DNA from: Parapedobacter indicus
Lineage (GTDB): Bacteria > Bacteroidota > Bacteroidia > Sphingobacteriales > Sphingobacteriaceae
Length of the DNA: 64,000 nt
Reading direction: 5' to 3'
Assembly (NCBI RefSeq): GCF_900113765.1
Contig: NZ_FOQO01000011.1
Coordinates: forward strand, 164,558-228,557
In this document: piece after piece, positions 43,595-52,981 of the stretch
How the letters are laid out: each line of letters starts with the position of its first letter
Numbering within the stretch: the first letter of the stretch is position 1
Notes under the pieces: model-generated
Told to the model about the DNA's origin: nothing
Seen by the model: only the letters and a program-made list of their open reading frames with translations
Databases searched by the model: none
Translations under genes and position numbers: made by a program

Positions 43595-44944
43595 ATGAAC
43601 ATTTCACACCAAAACATCGACGAAATCAATGCCGTCATTACTGTAGACCTCGGTCCCGAGGATTACAATCCCCAAGTAGACAAAGCCATTAAGGAACAAG
43701 CAAAGAAAGCTAAATTACCCGGATTCCGTCCGGGGATGGTGCCTACTTCCCACATCCGACGCACCTATGGGAAGGCCATTCTCTTTGACGAAATCAATCG
43801 GTTGGTAAGCGATCAAATCAATCAATACATCAGCGAAAATAAACTGGACATTTTAGGACAGCCGCTACCCAAGGAAGATGATAAAAACGATTATCAATGG
43901 GATTTCAACGATACCTTCTCATTCAATTACGAAATTGGGTTGGCACCGCAGTTTGACGTTCCGTTCAACGAAAAGTCAAAGTTCCCTGAGTATGTGATCA
44001 AAGCCGATGAGGAAACGTTGGAATCCCGCATTAAAAACCTTCGCCGTAGCTACGGAAAAATGACCAATCCGGAGGTCTCTGAAGATGGCGACGTACTTTA
44101 CAGCGAGCTAAAGCAATTGGATGCCGACGGCAATGAGCTGGAAGGGGGAATCGTTAACACCGCTTCGGTGCGCACGGATCTGGTGGATGATAAAAAGATT
44201 AAAAAGACACTGATCGGGCTGAAAAAGGATGACGAACTGACGTTGGATGTCAAGAAGGCCTTTAAGAACGTATCTGATGTCGCCCGTATCCTGGGTGTTA
44301 AGGAAGAGGAAGCGGAGTCCCTGGAAAACACGACGTTTAAGCTGACCGTGAAGAATGTAAACCGGCTGGAGGAAGCGGATTTGACGGAAGACTTTTACGA
44401 CAAGTTGTTCGGCGAAGGAACCGTAAAAACTGAAGCTGAGTTCAAAGAAAAGGTAAGAGAAGAGGTTGAAAGTAATTTAGCACAAAATGCCGCCCAGAAA
44501 TTGCAAAATGATCTGTATTTAAAAGGTTTGGATGCAGTGAAAGTCGATTTTCCAGAGGCGTTTCTGAAAAGATGGTTGAAAGCAACTAATCCGGAGATTA
44601 AGGAGGATGAGTTGGAAGAGGGGTTTGCTGATTTCATTAAAAATCTGAAATGGACCCTTATTGAAAACCGTATCATTACACAAAATGGTTTGGAGGTGAA
44701 ATACGAAGAAGTGTTGGCACTAGCCAAGGAACGTATAGCCGCTCAAATCAGGATGTATAGCCCAGGACAGGAGCCTACCGACCAGCAATTGGCACAATAT
44801 GCGGTACAATTGCTCGGTGATAAAGAACAAGCCAATCGCCTGTTCGATGAAGTGAAGGCATTGAAAGTGTTTGATTACCTGAAGGGATTGGTGAAACTCG
44901 AGAAGAAGGAAATCGAATACAATAAGTTTCTGGAATTGAAATAA
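43595..44944 (+). CDS. tig: trigger factor
   Basis: Ribosome-bound chaperone of about 449 residues. The N-terminal ribosome-binding domain includes LPGFRPGMVP (the family's GFRxGKxP loop, with M in place of the usual K). A central region of about 100 residues is FKBP-like, and the C-terminal helical domain is long. Bacteroidota trigger factors are divergent, and this one lacks clear peptidyl-prolyl isomerase residues. Start ATG 43595; a TTG two codons upstream is less likely. Monocistronic between the tRNA terminator and a downstream hairpin. Confidence 0.93.
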   Translation: MNISHQNIDEINAVITVDLGPEDYNPQVDKAIKEQAKKAKLPGFRPGMVPTSHIRRTYGKAILFDEINRLVSDQINQYISENKLDILGQPLPKEDDKNDYQWDFNDTFSFNYEIGLAPQFDVPFNEKSKFPEYVIKADEETLESRIKNLRRSYGKMTNPEVSEDGDVLYSELKQLDADGNELEGGIVNTASVRTDLVDDKKIKKTLIGLKKDDELTLDVKKAFKNVSDVARILGVKEEEAESLENTTFKLTVKNVNRLEEADLTEDFYDKLFGEGTVKTEAEFKEKVREEVESNLAQNAAQKLQNDLYLKGLDAVKVDFPEAFLKRWLKATNPEIKEDELEEGFADFIKNLKWTLIENRIITQNGLEVKYEEVLALAKERIAAQIRMYSPGQEPTDQQLAQYAVQLLGDKEQANRLFDEVKALKVFDYLKGLVKLEKKEIEYNKFLELK

Positions 44945-44966
44945 TCCCATTAACGATTATCGTAAG

Positions 44967-45018
44967 CAGGGATGCACGGAGAACCGCGAAAAGTAACTCG
45001 TTTCTCTATGCATCCCTG
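44967..45018 (+). terminator. long hairpin after tig (possibly bidirectional terminator)
   Basis: CAGGGATGCA (44967-44976) and TGCATCCCTG (45009-45018) are exact inverse copies; inside, GAGAA and TTCTC extend the stem. A T-rich tract follows on the plus strand. It also lies just past the stop of the convergent lipoprotein gene. Confidence 0.65.
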
Positions 45019-45024
45019 ATTTAT

Positions 45025-45795
45025 TTATTTTTCTACCGCAACAAATCGTGCGAGGGGAGCCATCCGCGCCCGGAATAACTGAAGGGTATCTCCCTGCAGG
45101 TGATAGCTGTCTGCAGATTCCAATGCACGTCTTAATCCATTTTCCACTTCCATGTTTTCGCAGGCCATCATGGTGCCGATCAGTTGCGAGAATTTAATCC
45201 GGTTTGGATCGGATAATTCATAAGTGCCGCCCATACCATTGCAACCGCCATTTGCTTCGACTCGATTCTCTTCCGTATTCAGGCGTATATAAGGCTCTTT
45301 TTGGGTGGTTCCATCCACAACGGCCTTACCCTGTATTTCCACCAGCTTCCAATACCTTCCGGTAATGGTTGCTGTGGCTTTGCTTAAGATGTAATGTTCA
45401 GCCAAATCCCCGGTGATCCGATTGCCTTCCATATCGAGATGAAACAGGCGATTTTCGCCAACCTGAAATTTTTCACCCCGGTCGGCAAGCGTAATTTGGT
45501 TGCCATTTTCATTCCATGTGAAATTGCCGGATTCGGTAAATACGGAATCACCACGCTCAAGATATTGCGTTTTCAGTTGATAGGAGTTGTCCTCGTTCAA
45601 CGTCAGTACATACCGGATGCCGGGGCAATCGGCGCAGGGAAGCGTTCCTTGATAGGTGCCGCTCCAATCCAGCGAATTCTGGCTGTTATGTGCGGGATCT
45701 GCTCCTGGGTTTGAGGCTGTCCGTTTGGTTTGGCATGAGGTAGCAGCGACTGTCACGGCCATCATGCAATAGATTGTCCATTTTAGATGTTTCAT
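45025..45795 (-). CDS. NlpE/META-domain lipoprotein
   Basis: 256-residue lipoprotein; signal peptide with lipobox ATSC (about residue 21). The first domain has GTYQGTLPCADCPGIRYVL, the CxxC segment of NlpE (copper/envelope-stress sensor). The second is a META/HslJ domain (ITGRYWKLVEIQG to the end, with ANGGCNGMGGTYEL). The NlpE-N plus META fusion is common in Bacteroidota. In E. coli NlpE signals to Cpx, but no Cpx is seen here; a role in surface stress or metal binding is inference. Monocistronic. Confidence 0.88.
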   Translation of the reverse strand: MKHLKWTIYCMMAVTVAATSCQTKRTASNPGADPAHNSQNSLDWSGTYQGTLPCADCPGIRYVLTLNEDNSYQLKTQYLERGDSVFTESGNFTWNENGNQITLADRGEKFQVGENRLFHLDMEGNRITGDLAEHYILSKATATITGRYWKLVEIQGKAVVDGTTQKEPYIRLNTEENRVEANGGCNGMGGTYELSDPNRIKFSQLIGTMMACENMEVENGLRRALESADSYHLQGDTLQLFRARMAPLARFVAVEK

Positions 45796-45851
45796 CTGTA
45801 TTAAGTGTTATTCATCGTCCTTTTTAAAAATAACAAAAAAAGTACCACGTT

Positions 45852-45874
45852 ATCAAACAACTCAGTTGTTTGAT
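45852..45874 (-). terminator. palindromic hairpin across the P-type ATPase stop codon
   Basis: ATCAAACAACT (45852-45862), one central base, AGTTGTTTGAT (45864-45874), a perfect 23-bp palindrome. On the minus strand a T tract follows about 10 nt later. It could end transcription of the ATPase gene, though the gap to the T tract is wide. Confidence 0.5.
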
Positions 45875-48426
45875 AGTTTGGCAATCCATAATTTCGAACT
45901 CTCGATACATGCTACGCAGGAAACCGATAGCAAGATGGTTAGACCCATCGCTTCCGCCGGCAATGCGACGGTTTTGAATACAGGTTGGAGGAAAGGCGTA
46001 TACACCAGCAGTAGTTGCAATCCGATCGAAAACAGAACGGTAACGATTAAGAACGGATTCCTGAACAAGGGAAGCCGGAACAGAAACGTATTGGAACTTC
46101 TAACTACCAAGGCATTTCCCAATTGGACGAAACTTAGCATCGAAAACACCATGGTCTGTTGGTATGCAATATCGTAGCCCTGGTTCATAGCCAGGAATTG
46201 CAGAACAAATGCTCCGATGGCCATCAGTACCCCGGTAAGTACGATACGTGGGATAAGCCCGCCTGCAAAGAGGTTTTCATCCGGCCGGCGTGGCGGCCGT
46301 TGCATGGCGTTTTTCTCTGCTGGCTCGGATGCCAGCGCTAATCCCGGTAGGCCGTCTGTTACGAGGTTTATCCAAAGGATATGGATGGGAAGCAACGGAA
46401 TGGCCAAACCCAACATGGGGGCGAAGAAGATGACGAGGATTTCGCCGAGGTTGCAAGACAGCACGTACAGGATGAATTTCCGGATATTGTCGTAGATGCG
46501 GCGACCTTCTTTGATGGCTTTCACGATGGTAGCGAAATTATCATCAAGCAAAATCATGTGTGCGGTTTCCTTGGCGACATCCGTTCCGGTTATCCCCATG
46601 GCTACGCCGATGTTGGCCTGCTTCAACGAAGGTGCATCGTTGACACCGTCTCCGGTCATGGCGACAAACTCACCGTTTTGTTGGAGGGCTTTTACGATGT
46701 TGAGTTTCTGTTCAGGGGAAACACGCGCGTAAACAGTGGTTTGCTTCACCTTAGCTTTCAATTCGTCGTTCGAAAGTTTATGTAGGTCTGCGCCGGTAAG
46801 TGCCTTCTCCTCTGGGTTGGTTATCAGTTTCAATCGTTCAGCAATGGCTACTGCCGTAAGCGGCTGATCGCCGGTGATCATAACCGGTTTGATTCCCGCC
46901 GTTCGGCATAGATCAATGGCTTCCACGACTTCCTCGCGCGGAGGGTCTATCATACCGGCCATACCCAGGAAATCCAATTCCGCTTCCAGCGAGGCGTCCA
47001 ATTTTTCCGGGCGCTTATTAAGCCACCGATAGCCAAAAAAGAGTACCCTTAGGCCTTCACGTGCCCATTCACGGTTGGTGTCCAGCCACTTTTCTTTTTC
47101 GTCGGTGTAGTTGGCCGACAGGGCTTCGGCAATTTTTCCCGGCGCACCCTTTACCAATAAGAGGTATTTATCTCCGTGCTGATGCAGCGAGCTCATCCGC
47201 ATGCGCTCCGAATCAAAAGGCAATTTGTCGGCGATTAGATATTCTTTTTCAGCCTGTTGCCGTGCTATGCCCTCCTTTAATGCATGCGCGACCAAGGCGA
47301 TTTCCGTGGAGTCGCCCATGGGGGTTTCGTTTTCGTCAAACCGGATTTCGTTGTTCAGTAAAAATGCATGCAAGAGCAATGCCTCCTGTCCGTCGGGTTG
47401 CCAGACCTTTTCTACTGTCATTTTATTTTTGGTGAGCGTGCCGGTCTTGTCGCTGCAGATGTAGGTGACCGATCCCAGTGTTTCGACGGCAGGCAGCCTT
47501 CTAATGAGTGCCTCTTGCTTGACCATCCGCGCTGCGCCGTTGGCCAGGGCAATGGTGATTACCGCAGGTAGCGCTTCGGGCAATGCCGCGACGGCCAACG
47601 ATAAGGCGGTCAGGAAGATTGTTAGCATTTCTTCGCCGCGGTATAAGCCGTAGGCAAATATTGCTGTACAGATCACCAATACGATAATCACCAGTTGTTT
47701 GCTGAATTTTTGAAGCCGTCGCTGCAATGGCGTCTGCTGGGATTCCCCTTCGAGCAGGGAAGCGATTTTTCCCATTTCGGTGTTCATGCCCGTTTCCGTG
47801 ACGACCATCCGGGCCGATCCATTGCTTACTACCGTTCCTTTGAAGACCCTATTGAGCTGATCGCCGGGTAATAATTCGTTCCCTTTGATGGGGTCGGTAT
47901 GTTTTTCCACGGAATGGCTTTCGCCCGTGAGCATAGCTTCTTCCATTTTGAGGGCGCTGATTTCCAGTAGTCTTCCGTCTGCCGGAACGATATCTCCGGC
48001 ATCAAGCAGCACCACATCCCCTGGAACCAATTGGCTGGCCTCGATTTCCATAGGGGTGCCTTTCCGCACAACCATCGTATGCTGGGCAGCCATCTGCTGG
48101 AGTTTCTGGATGGATGCTTCCGCCCGGCTCTCCTGGATGTAGCCGATGATCGCGTTGCCTAAAATGATACCAAGGATGACATAGGCGTCGGTATGCTCAC
48201 CGACGAAAAAGGAAATGGCTGCAGCCACAGCAAGGATGGCAATCATTACATCCTTGAATTGGGCAACGAATAGGGCAAGTTTGGAGGTTTGCTTGCCGGC
48301 TTCGAGCTGGTTCGGACCATGCCGTTCCTGCCGTGCCGCGACGGCAGCTTTGCTTAGTCCATCCATGGAGGAATCCAGGTGTTCCAATACCTGTTCAGTA
48401 GTTTGCTGGTACCAAGGTGAGGCCAT
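45862..48426 (-). CDS. P2-type cation (probably Ca2+) ATPase
   Basis: 854-residue P-type ATPase. Order: N-terminal cation ATPase domain, two helices, actuator domain with MLTGES, a helix pair with PEALPAVITIALANGAARM (M4 ion site), phosphorylation motif CSDKTGTLTKNKM (Asp about residue 330) and a nucleotide domain with KGAPGKIAE. MITGDQPLTA and TGDGVNDAPSLKQANIGVAMG follow, then six C-terminal helices with NLVTDGLPGLALA. Pattern fits SERCA/PMCA-like bacterial Ca2+ pumps; Mn2+ cannot be excluded. The gene stands alone. Confidence 0.93.
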   Translation of the reverse strand: MASPWYQQTTEQVLEHLDSSMDGLSKAAVAARQERHGPNQLEAGKQTSKLALFVAQFKDVMIAILAVAAAISFFVGEHTDAYVILGIILGNAIIGYIQESRAEASIQKLQQMAAQHTMVVRKGTPMEIEASQLVPGDVVLLDAGDIVPADGRLLEISALKMEEAMLTGESHSVEKHTDPIKGNELLPGDQLNRVFKGTVVSNGSARMVVTETGMNTEMGKIASLLEGESQQTPLQRRLQKFSKQLVIIVLVICTAIFAYGLYRGEEMLTIFLTALSLAVAALPEALPAVITIALANGAARMVKQEALIRRLPAVETLGSVTYICSDKTGTLTKNKMTVEKVWQPDGQEALLLHAFLLNNEIRFDENETPMGDSTEIALVAHALKEGIARQQAEKEYLIADKLPFDSERMRMSSLHQHGDKYLLLVKGAPGKIAEALSANYTDEKEKWLDTNREWAREGLRVLFFGYRWLNKRPEKLDASLEAELDFLGMAGMIDPPREEVVEAIDLCRTAGIKPVMITGDQPLTAVAIAERLKLITNPEEKALTGADLHKLSNDELKAKVKQTTVYARVSPEQKLNIVKALQQNGEFVAMTGDGVNDAPSLKQANIGVAMGITGTDVAKETAHMILLDDNFATIVKAIKEGRRIYDNIRKFILYVLSCNLGEILVIFFAPMLGLAIPLLPIHILWINLVTDGLPGLALASEPAEKNAMQRPPRRPDENLFAGGLIPRIVLTGVLMAIGAFVLQFLAMNQGYDIAYQQTMVFSMLSFVQLGNALVVRSSNTFLFRLPLFRNPFLIVTVLFSIGLQLLLVYTPFLQPVFKTVALPAEAMGLTILLSVSCVACIESSKLWIAKLSNN

Positions 48427-48536
48427 ACATCGAGCGAGCTAATTGTTTCAAGGATAACTGTTTTTAAAGCTAACGGTATCGGGGCGATTATGTTTGTCTG
48501 CAGGATAATTGGTATCTTGTTTGCCGAATTGATGTG

Positions 48537-49217
48537 ATGGAGAATTACGATACATTAAGTATTACGGAAGCAACCGTGTTACAGCAGGAGTTGCGCAAGC
48601 GTACGGATACAGCAGAAAGGGAAGTATCCATCCAGCTTATCGGAGGTGCAGATATTTCACTGAATCTATACAGCTCCACGATCTATGCCGGTATCATCCT
48701 GCTCTCGTTTCCCGCATTGCAGCCTGTCGGCTGGTCGCTGGTCAAGGCTGAAACGCACTTTCCTTACGTACCGGGATACCTGGCTTTCCGTGAAGTGCCC
48801 GCGTTGAAGGAAGCCTGGAAACGATTGGCGGAAAAACCCGATGTATTGGTCGTGGATGGGCATGGCATTGCGCATCCACGTCGATTGGGCATCGCTACAC
48901 ATTTCGGTGTCGAGACCGGCCAACCGAGTATGGGTTGTGCCAAAAAACTGTTAACAGGTAAATATAACGAACCCGGCCTATTAGCGGGCGATCATAGCCC
49001 CATTATGGCTGGTAGCGAACAAATCGGCTATGCATTCCGCAGTAAAAGCAAAACTGCGCCGGTATTTGTTTCACCGGGGCATCTCTTGGGCATGGAAAAC
49101 AGCTTGCAGCTCATCCGGCAATGCCTCGGGAAATACCGGATTCCCGAACCGACGCGCCTGGCGCATGAGCTCGTAAACCGCTTCCGGCGCGGGGAACTGC
49201 CGGAGGGCGTGAGGTGA
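48537..49217 (+). CDS. nfi: endonuclease V
   Basis: DNA repair nuclease that cuts near deaminated bases such as inosine. About 226 residues. Visible: the IGGADISLNLYSSTIYAGI catalytic Asp region, YVPGYLAFREVPAL, VLVVDGHGIAHPRRLGIATH (second Asp) and HFGVETGQPSMGCAKKLL. Start at ATG 48537; a GTG one codon upstream is equivalent. It converges with the MRJP-like gene, with 1 nt between stops. Confidence 0.94.
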   Translation: MENYDTLSITEATVLQQELRKRTDTAEREVSIQLIGGADISLNLYSSTIYAGIILLSFPALQPVGWSLVKAETHFPYVPGYLAFREVPALKEAWKRLAEKPDVLVVDGHGIAHPRRLGIATHFGVETGQPSMGCAKKLLTGKYNEPGLLAGDHSPIMAGSEQIGYAFRSKSKTAPVFVSPGHLLGMENSLQLIRQCLGKYRIPEPTRLAHELVNRFRRGELPEGVR

Positions 49218-49218
49218 T

Positions 49219-50316
49219 TTACGGCAACTTCACTTTATAAATCTGATACGGATATTCCACCTTGTCTTCGCCATCGTTCCATTGCGGGTCACGCTGCAAC
49301 TGGGCACACGAGAAATAAAGGTAGCCATCCGAGCCAATCCCAAATGAATCCGGCCAAAGCAGGCGCGAATCCTGTACGAGCGTATGCAGCTTGCCGTCGG
49401 GAGAAAGGTACTTGATGCTGTAATCCATGGACGAGGTTAAATAGATGTTGCCTTTATCGTCAGCTATCAAACCGTGCGTTACCGTAGTTTTACCCATATC
49501 TTCCACATGCGACGCCAACTCAGCGTCCGTTAGCGATGCATCAGCCAGGTGCCGGGTTTCGATGCGATAGAGGTTGAGCTTATTGATCGGCTTGAAGTAA
49601 AAATACCGATTGTCTTTGGTCAGTGCAACGCCGTTGACATTCGAGCGGAAAGGATTCCCGTTTCCGTCGCGCATTTCCTTGCCATCGTAGGTAAGGATAA
49701 CGTCCGGATCAGCCGTGGTAAAAGGCCGGCCTTTGAGTACCGTGCGCGTCGTGCCGGATGCTAGATCCAGCACAACGATCGCTGCGCGGCCGGGGTCAGA
49801 AAGGTAAGCCAACTCTTTATCGGTATCAATACGCATATCATTGAGCCCGGCCGTATTTTTGTCTAGATCGTCAAACGTATATACCCGTTCCACCTGATTG
49901 GACGCAAGGTTGATTTTCAGTAGCTTGAAAGCACCCATCGAACCCTTCCGAGCGGGCTTTGAGTCCAATACCCAGAGGTTATCTTCGATATCTACATACA
50001 AATCCTGTACGTTGGCGAAACGGGTGGCGGAATCGCCCGTATGGGCATTCCACGCTTCGTCCGGAAAGGGCAGGGGCTGGCCATCCACAATCTCCGTGAG
50101 CCCATATAGGTAATCCCTGCCCTGGTGAGGAAAGGAGACAAATAGCCGATTATCCGAAGACACGCTGACGCCAATGGCCCGGCGTTTACCCAGGTCGGCA
50201 ACGGGAATAAGTTTGTCACTGTGATGGGGTTGTTGACCGTGACCTGCTACGCTCGTTAGCGTACTGAATGCCGTAATGGCCAATATGATTTTGCTGTAGA
50301 TCTTAACGGTTACCAT
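49219..50316 (-). CDS. exported MRJP/Yellow-like beta-propeller protein
   Basis: 365 residues with a signal peptide (KIILAITAFSTLTSVAG). Family segments: AIGVSVSSDNRLFVSFP, PFPDEAWN, NVQDLYVDIEDNLWVLD, and DKGNIYLTSSMDYSIKYLSP. These are typical of major royal jelly/Yellow-like proteins, often annotated as L-dopachrome tautomerase-related. The fold is a six-bladed propeller; SMP-30-like lactonase is the nearest enzyme relative. It follows the first aldo/keto reductase by 10 nt on the minus strand, so a common sugar or lactone pathway is possible (inference). Confidence 0.82.
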   Translation of the reverse strand: MVTVKIYSKIILAITAFSTLTSVAGHGQQPHHSDKLIPVADLGKRRAIGVSVSSDNRLFVSFPHQGRDYLYGLTEIVDGQPLPFPDEAWNAHTGDSATRFANVQDLYVDIEDNLWVLDSKPARKGSMGAFKLLKINLASNQVERVYTFDDLDKNTAGLNDMRIDTDKELAYLSDPGRAAIVVLDLASGTTRTVLKGRPFTTADPDVILTYDGKEMRDGNGNPFRSNVNGVALTKDNRYFYFKPINKLNLYRIETRHLADASLTDAELASHVEDMGKTTVTHGLIADDKGNIYLTSSMDYSIKYLSPDGKLHTLVQDSRLLWPDSFGIGSDGYLYFSCAQLQRDPQWNDGEDKVEYPYQIYKVKLP

Positions 50317-50326
50317 AGCTAGCTTT

Positions 50327-51463
50327 TTAGGTGCCTACAGGACAGTCCGGATGAATAAGTTTTTCGTCCTTCAGGGTCTTCCACAGTTCTGCGGGTATGT
50401 CGGTATGAAACGATTGCACGTTTTCTTTTACCTGTTCGGGGCGGCTGGCACCGGGAATAACCGCAGCCACTACGGGATGTTGGGCTGCAAATTGCAGGGC
50501 AACGGTCGATAGGCTCACTTTATATGGGTCGGCGATGGCTTTTATCCGGTTGCGTTTTTCTACCATGTCTTTGGGTAGACCGGGACCGTAATTCCAGCGG
50601 TCTAAGCCGGCAGCAAATCCACCGTTCAATGGCCCGCCGATAACGGCCTTGACTTTTTTTGCGGCCATCGCGGGAAAAAGGTTTTTAAGAGCATCCTCGT
50701 GTTCGAACAGGGTATATTGGATGGCAACCAGCATGACATCCGGATCAGCTACCTCCAACGCCTTTAGGATAGGTTGTGGCCGGTTTACGCCGAGCCCCCA
50801 GCCCTTGATGATACCTTCTTCGCGCATTTTTGTCAATGCAGGGAAAGCACCTTTGGTTGCCACGTCAAATTGTTCCGTCCATTGGTCGCCCAGGTCCCCA
50901 TTGTCGGGCGACAGGTCGTGCACGAATACGATATCGATGGATGACAGCCCCAGTCGTTGCAGGCTATCTTCTATGGAACGCTTCACACCGTCGGCCGAAT
51001 AGTCGTAACGGAATTTGAAATTGAGCGGACCCTTCCACAGCCCGGCCGATCCGGGTTCGAAGGTTGGGTCCGCCTCGAATATCCGGCCGATTTTGGTAGA
51101 CAGCAGGTACTCCGAACGGTCTTTCTCAAAAAGGAAATGACCAAAGCGGCGTTCGCTCAGCCCGTATCCGTAGAACGGAGAGGTATCGTAATACCGGACG
51201 CCGGCTTCCCAAGCGGCCTCCAGGGTTTGATTGATCTGCGCGTTGGTGTTGGTATGCCAGCCATTGCCGGGACCTACACCACCCAGCCCATAGTTCTGCG
51301 GGAATGTTACGTTGTTTGATAAGATACTCATTGCTTGGTGTTCTTTGGGTGTGGTTTGACTTCGATTGCGATGTAAGATAGCCGATGCTTGCTCAGGGGC
51401 GAGCACTGCACCGGTTGCGGCCATCACCGCTGCCTGCTGGATGAATGTCCTTCGCGTTGTCAT
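50327..51463 (-). CDS. aldo/keto reductase with Tat-type signal
   Basis: 378 residues. The N-terminus TTRRTFIQQAAVMAATGAVL is a twin-arginine signal, so the enzyme is exported folded, probably with NADP(H) or an alternative electron donor. The AKR barrel has the catalytic set: Asp and Tyr in YYDTSPFYGYGLSERRFG, Lys in LLSTKIGR, and His in FVHDLS. Sequence resembles the sugar/pyridoxal dehydrogenase branch (D-threo-aldose 1-dehydrogenase-like). Lies 3 nt after a second, cytoplasmic AKR. tatA is at 27.8 kb. Confidence 0.88.
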   Translation of the reverse strand: MTTRRTFIQQAAVMAATGAVLAPEQASAILHRNRSQTTPKEHQAMSILSNNVTFPQNYGLGGVGPGNGWHTNTNAQINQTLEAAWEAGVRYYDTSPFYGYGLSERRFGHFLFEKDRSEYLLSTKIGRIFEADPTFEPGSAGLWKGPLNFKFRYDYSADGVKRSIEDSLQRLGLSSIDIVFVHDLSPDNGDLGDQWTEQFDVATKGAFPALTKMREEGIIKGWGLGVNRPQPILKALEVADPDVMLVAIQYTLFEHEDALKNLFPAMAAKKVKAVIGGPLNGGFAAGLDRWNYGPGLPKDMVEKRNRIKAIADPYKVSLSTVALQFAAQHPVVAAVIPGASRPEQVKENVQSFHTDIPAELWKTLKDEKLIHPDCPVGT

Positions 51464-51466
51464 TCC

Positions 51467-52414
51467 TTACTTGTTACTTGCTTGGTCCAATCGTTCAAGG
51501 TCTTCGTGATCCAGTTTTAATGCAGGTGCGGCGAAGATGGTTTCCAGTTGGCGTTTGCTGGTAGCGCTGACAACCGGTGCGCCAATATGCGGCTGTGCGA
51601 GCAGCCAAGCCAGCGACACAGAAGCCGGCGTGGATTGATGCTTGGCAGCCACTTGGTCCAACGCGGCCAAAATCTCCATCCCTTTCGGGTTAAGGTATTT
51701 CTTTACACCACCGCCACGTACACTTTTGCCGAGGTCGGCTTCGCTGCGGTATTTCCCGGTCAGGAATCCCGCTGCCAGCGCCCAATAAGGAAACACCGTC
51801 AGATCGTATTTTTCTGCCAAAGGGGCATAGTCGGTTTCATAGTCCGCACGTTCCACCAGGTTGTAGTGCGGTTGCAACGCTACATAGCGGGGGAGGCCCT
51901 TCTTTTCAGCTAGGCCAAAGGATTCCGTAAGCCGCTCAGGAGAAACATTCGATGCAGCGATGTAACGCACCTTGCCCGCTTTGATGACCTCGTCGTACGC
52001 CAGGAGCGTTTCCTCAACGGGTGTCTTATTGTCATCGTAATGCGTGTAATATAGGTCGATATGATCGATTTGTAATCGCCTGAGTGACTCATCCACAGAT
52101 TTCAGGATATGTCTTTTACTGATGTCAAACCCGTGTTCCTTGGTTTCGGATCCCACTTTGGTGGCAATGACTACCCGGTCGCGGTTGCCACGGATCTTGA
52201 GCCAGTTGCCGATGATGGTTTCCGATTGGCCTCCGGTACCATTCAGCCACCATGCATAGGTGTCTGCGGTGTCAATGAAATTGAATCCGCCGTCTACGAA
52301 CGCATCCAGTATTGAAAATGACTCTGCTTCGTTGAGTGTCCAGCCAAATACATTGCCGCCAAAGTTAATCGGTGCTACTTCCAGGTCCGATGAGCCTATC
52401 TTTATTTTTTCCAT
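51467..52414 (-). CDS. cytoplasmic aldo/keto reductase
   Basis: 315 residues, no signal. Catalytic Asp and Tyr in NFIDTADTYAWWLNG, Lys in VIATKVGSE, His in LYYTHYDD. The C-terminal PVVSATSKRQLETI is the NADPH-binding segment typical of the YajO/Tas branch. First gene of the three-gene minus-strand set AKR, Tat-AKR, MRJP-like. Substrate not predictable from sequence. Confidence 0.88.
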   Translation of the reverse strand: MEKIKIGSSDLEVAPINFGGNVFGWTLNEAESFSILDAFVDGGFNFIDTADTYAWWLNGTGGQSETIIGNWLKIRGNRDRVVIATKVGSETKEHGFDISKRHILKSVDESLRRLQIDHIDLYYTHYDDNKTPVEETLLAYDEVIKAGKVRYIAASNVSPERLTESFGLAEKKGLPRYVALQPHYNLVERADYETDYAPLAEKYDLTVFPYWALAAGFLTGKYRSEADLGKSVRGGGVKKYLNPKGMEILAALDQVAAKHQSTPASVSLAWLLAQPHIGAPVVSATSKRQLETIFAAPALKLDHEDLERLDQASNK

Positions 52415-52498
52415 TTATTTGCCCTCTCTGCTATGTTAACAATGGCAAGTTAATAAGGTTTGAGCAGGTATGGGAAGGGCAAATGCCATGTTTTTGTC

Positions 52499-52521
52499 AA
52501 AAGGCTTTCATGGCCTTTTTT
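52499..52521. terminator. bidirectional hairpin terminator
   Basis: AAAAGGC (52499-52505), 7-nt loop, GCCTTTT (52513-52519), with T on the plus strand and T from the arm on the minus strand. It ends the lipoprotein gene at 52545 on the minus strand. Confidence 0.6.
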
Positions 52522-52544
52522 AACAGGCATAGACATTGCAGGTT

Positions 52545-52865
52545 TTATTTTAGCGTAATGCTCCGGAGCTGGATTTTTGGATGCCCCGGCGTACCGGACG
52601 GAGCAAAGCAATAATGTTCTCCGTTCAATGTTTTGAAGGTAATTGAAACAGTGATCCCATTTTTCTGAAACTGCTCGTTTAGATTTACAGGGTAGTAAAA
52701 CGTGTCGTCTACCTGAAACAGCCAACCGCAACCATCCAAAGCCGGCGAACCGGTATCAACGATGGTTCCCGTTAACGCCTGTAGGTCGTCGTTCTTTTTG
52801 CACCCGAGGATTAGTGCGGTGGAGGTAAAGATGAAAAAAGTAATAACAAGGGATTGGTGTTTCAT
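52545..52865 (-). CDS. small lipoprotein, unknown
   Basis: 106 residues; signal peptide with lipobox LILGC (Cys about residue 22), then Lys-Lys-Asn-Asp-Asp, typical of surface lipoproteins in Bacteroidota. The rest is a small beta-rich domain with three cysteines, TGTIVDTGSPALDGCGWLF and CFAPSGTPGHPKI. Similar short lipoproteins of unknown role are common in the group. Monocistronic, with a terminator behind it. Confidence 0.75.
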   Translation of the reverse strand: MKHQSLVITFFIFTSTALILGCKKNDDLQALTGTIVDTGSPALDGCGWLFQVDDTFYYPVNLNEQFQKNGITVSITFKTLNGEHYCFAPSGTPGHPKIQLRSITLK

Positions 52866-52981
52866 ATTAATAAGGTTTGCCCAACTAGTATAGATTAAAC
52901 GTGGCCGATGTCGTTAACGCTACATCCTCTGAATCCCTGAAAATGACTATTGGTCACCATTTCAGATTGCCTTATCTTTGG

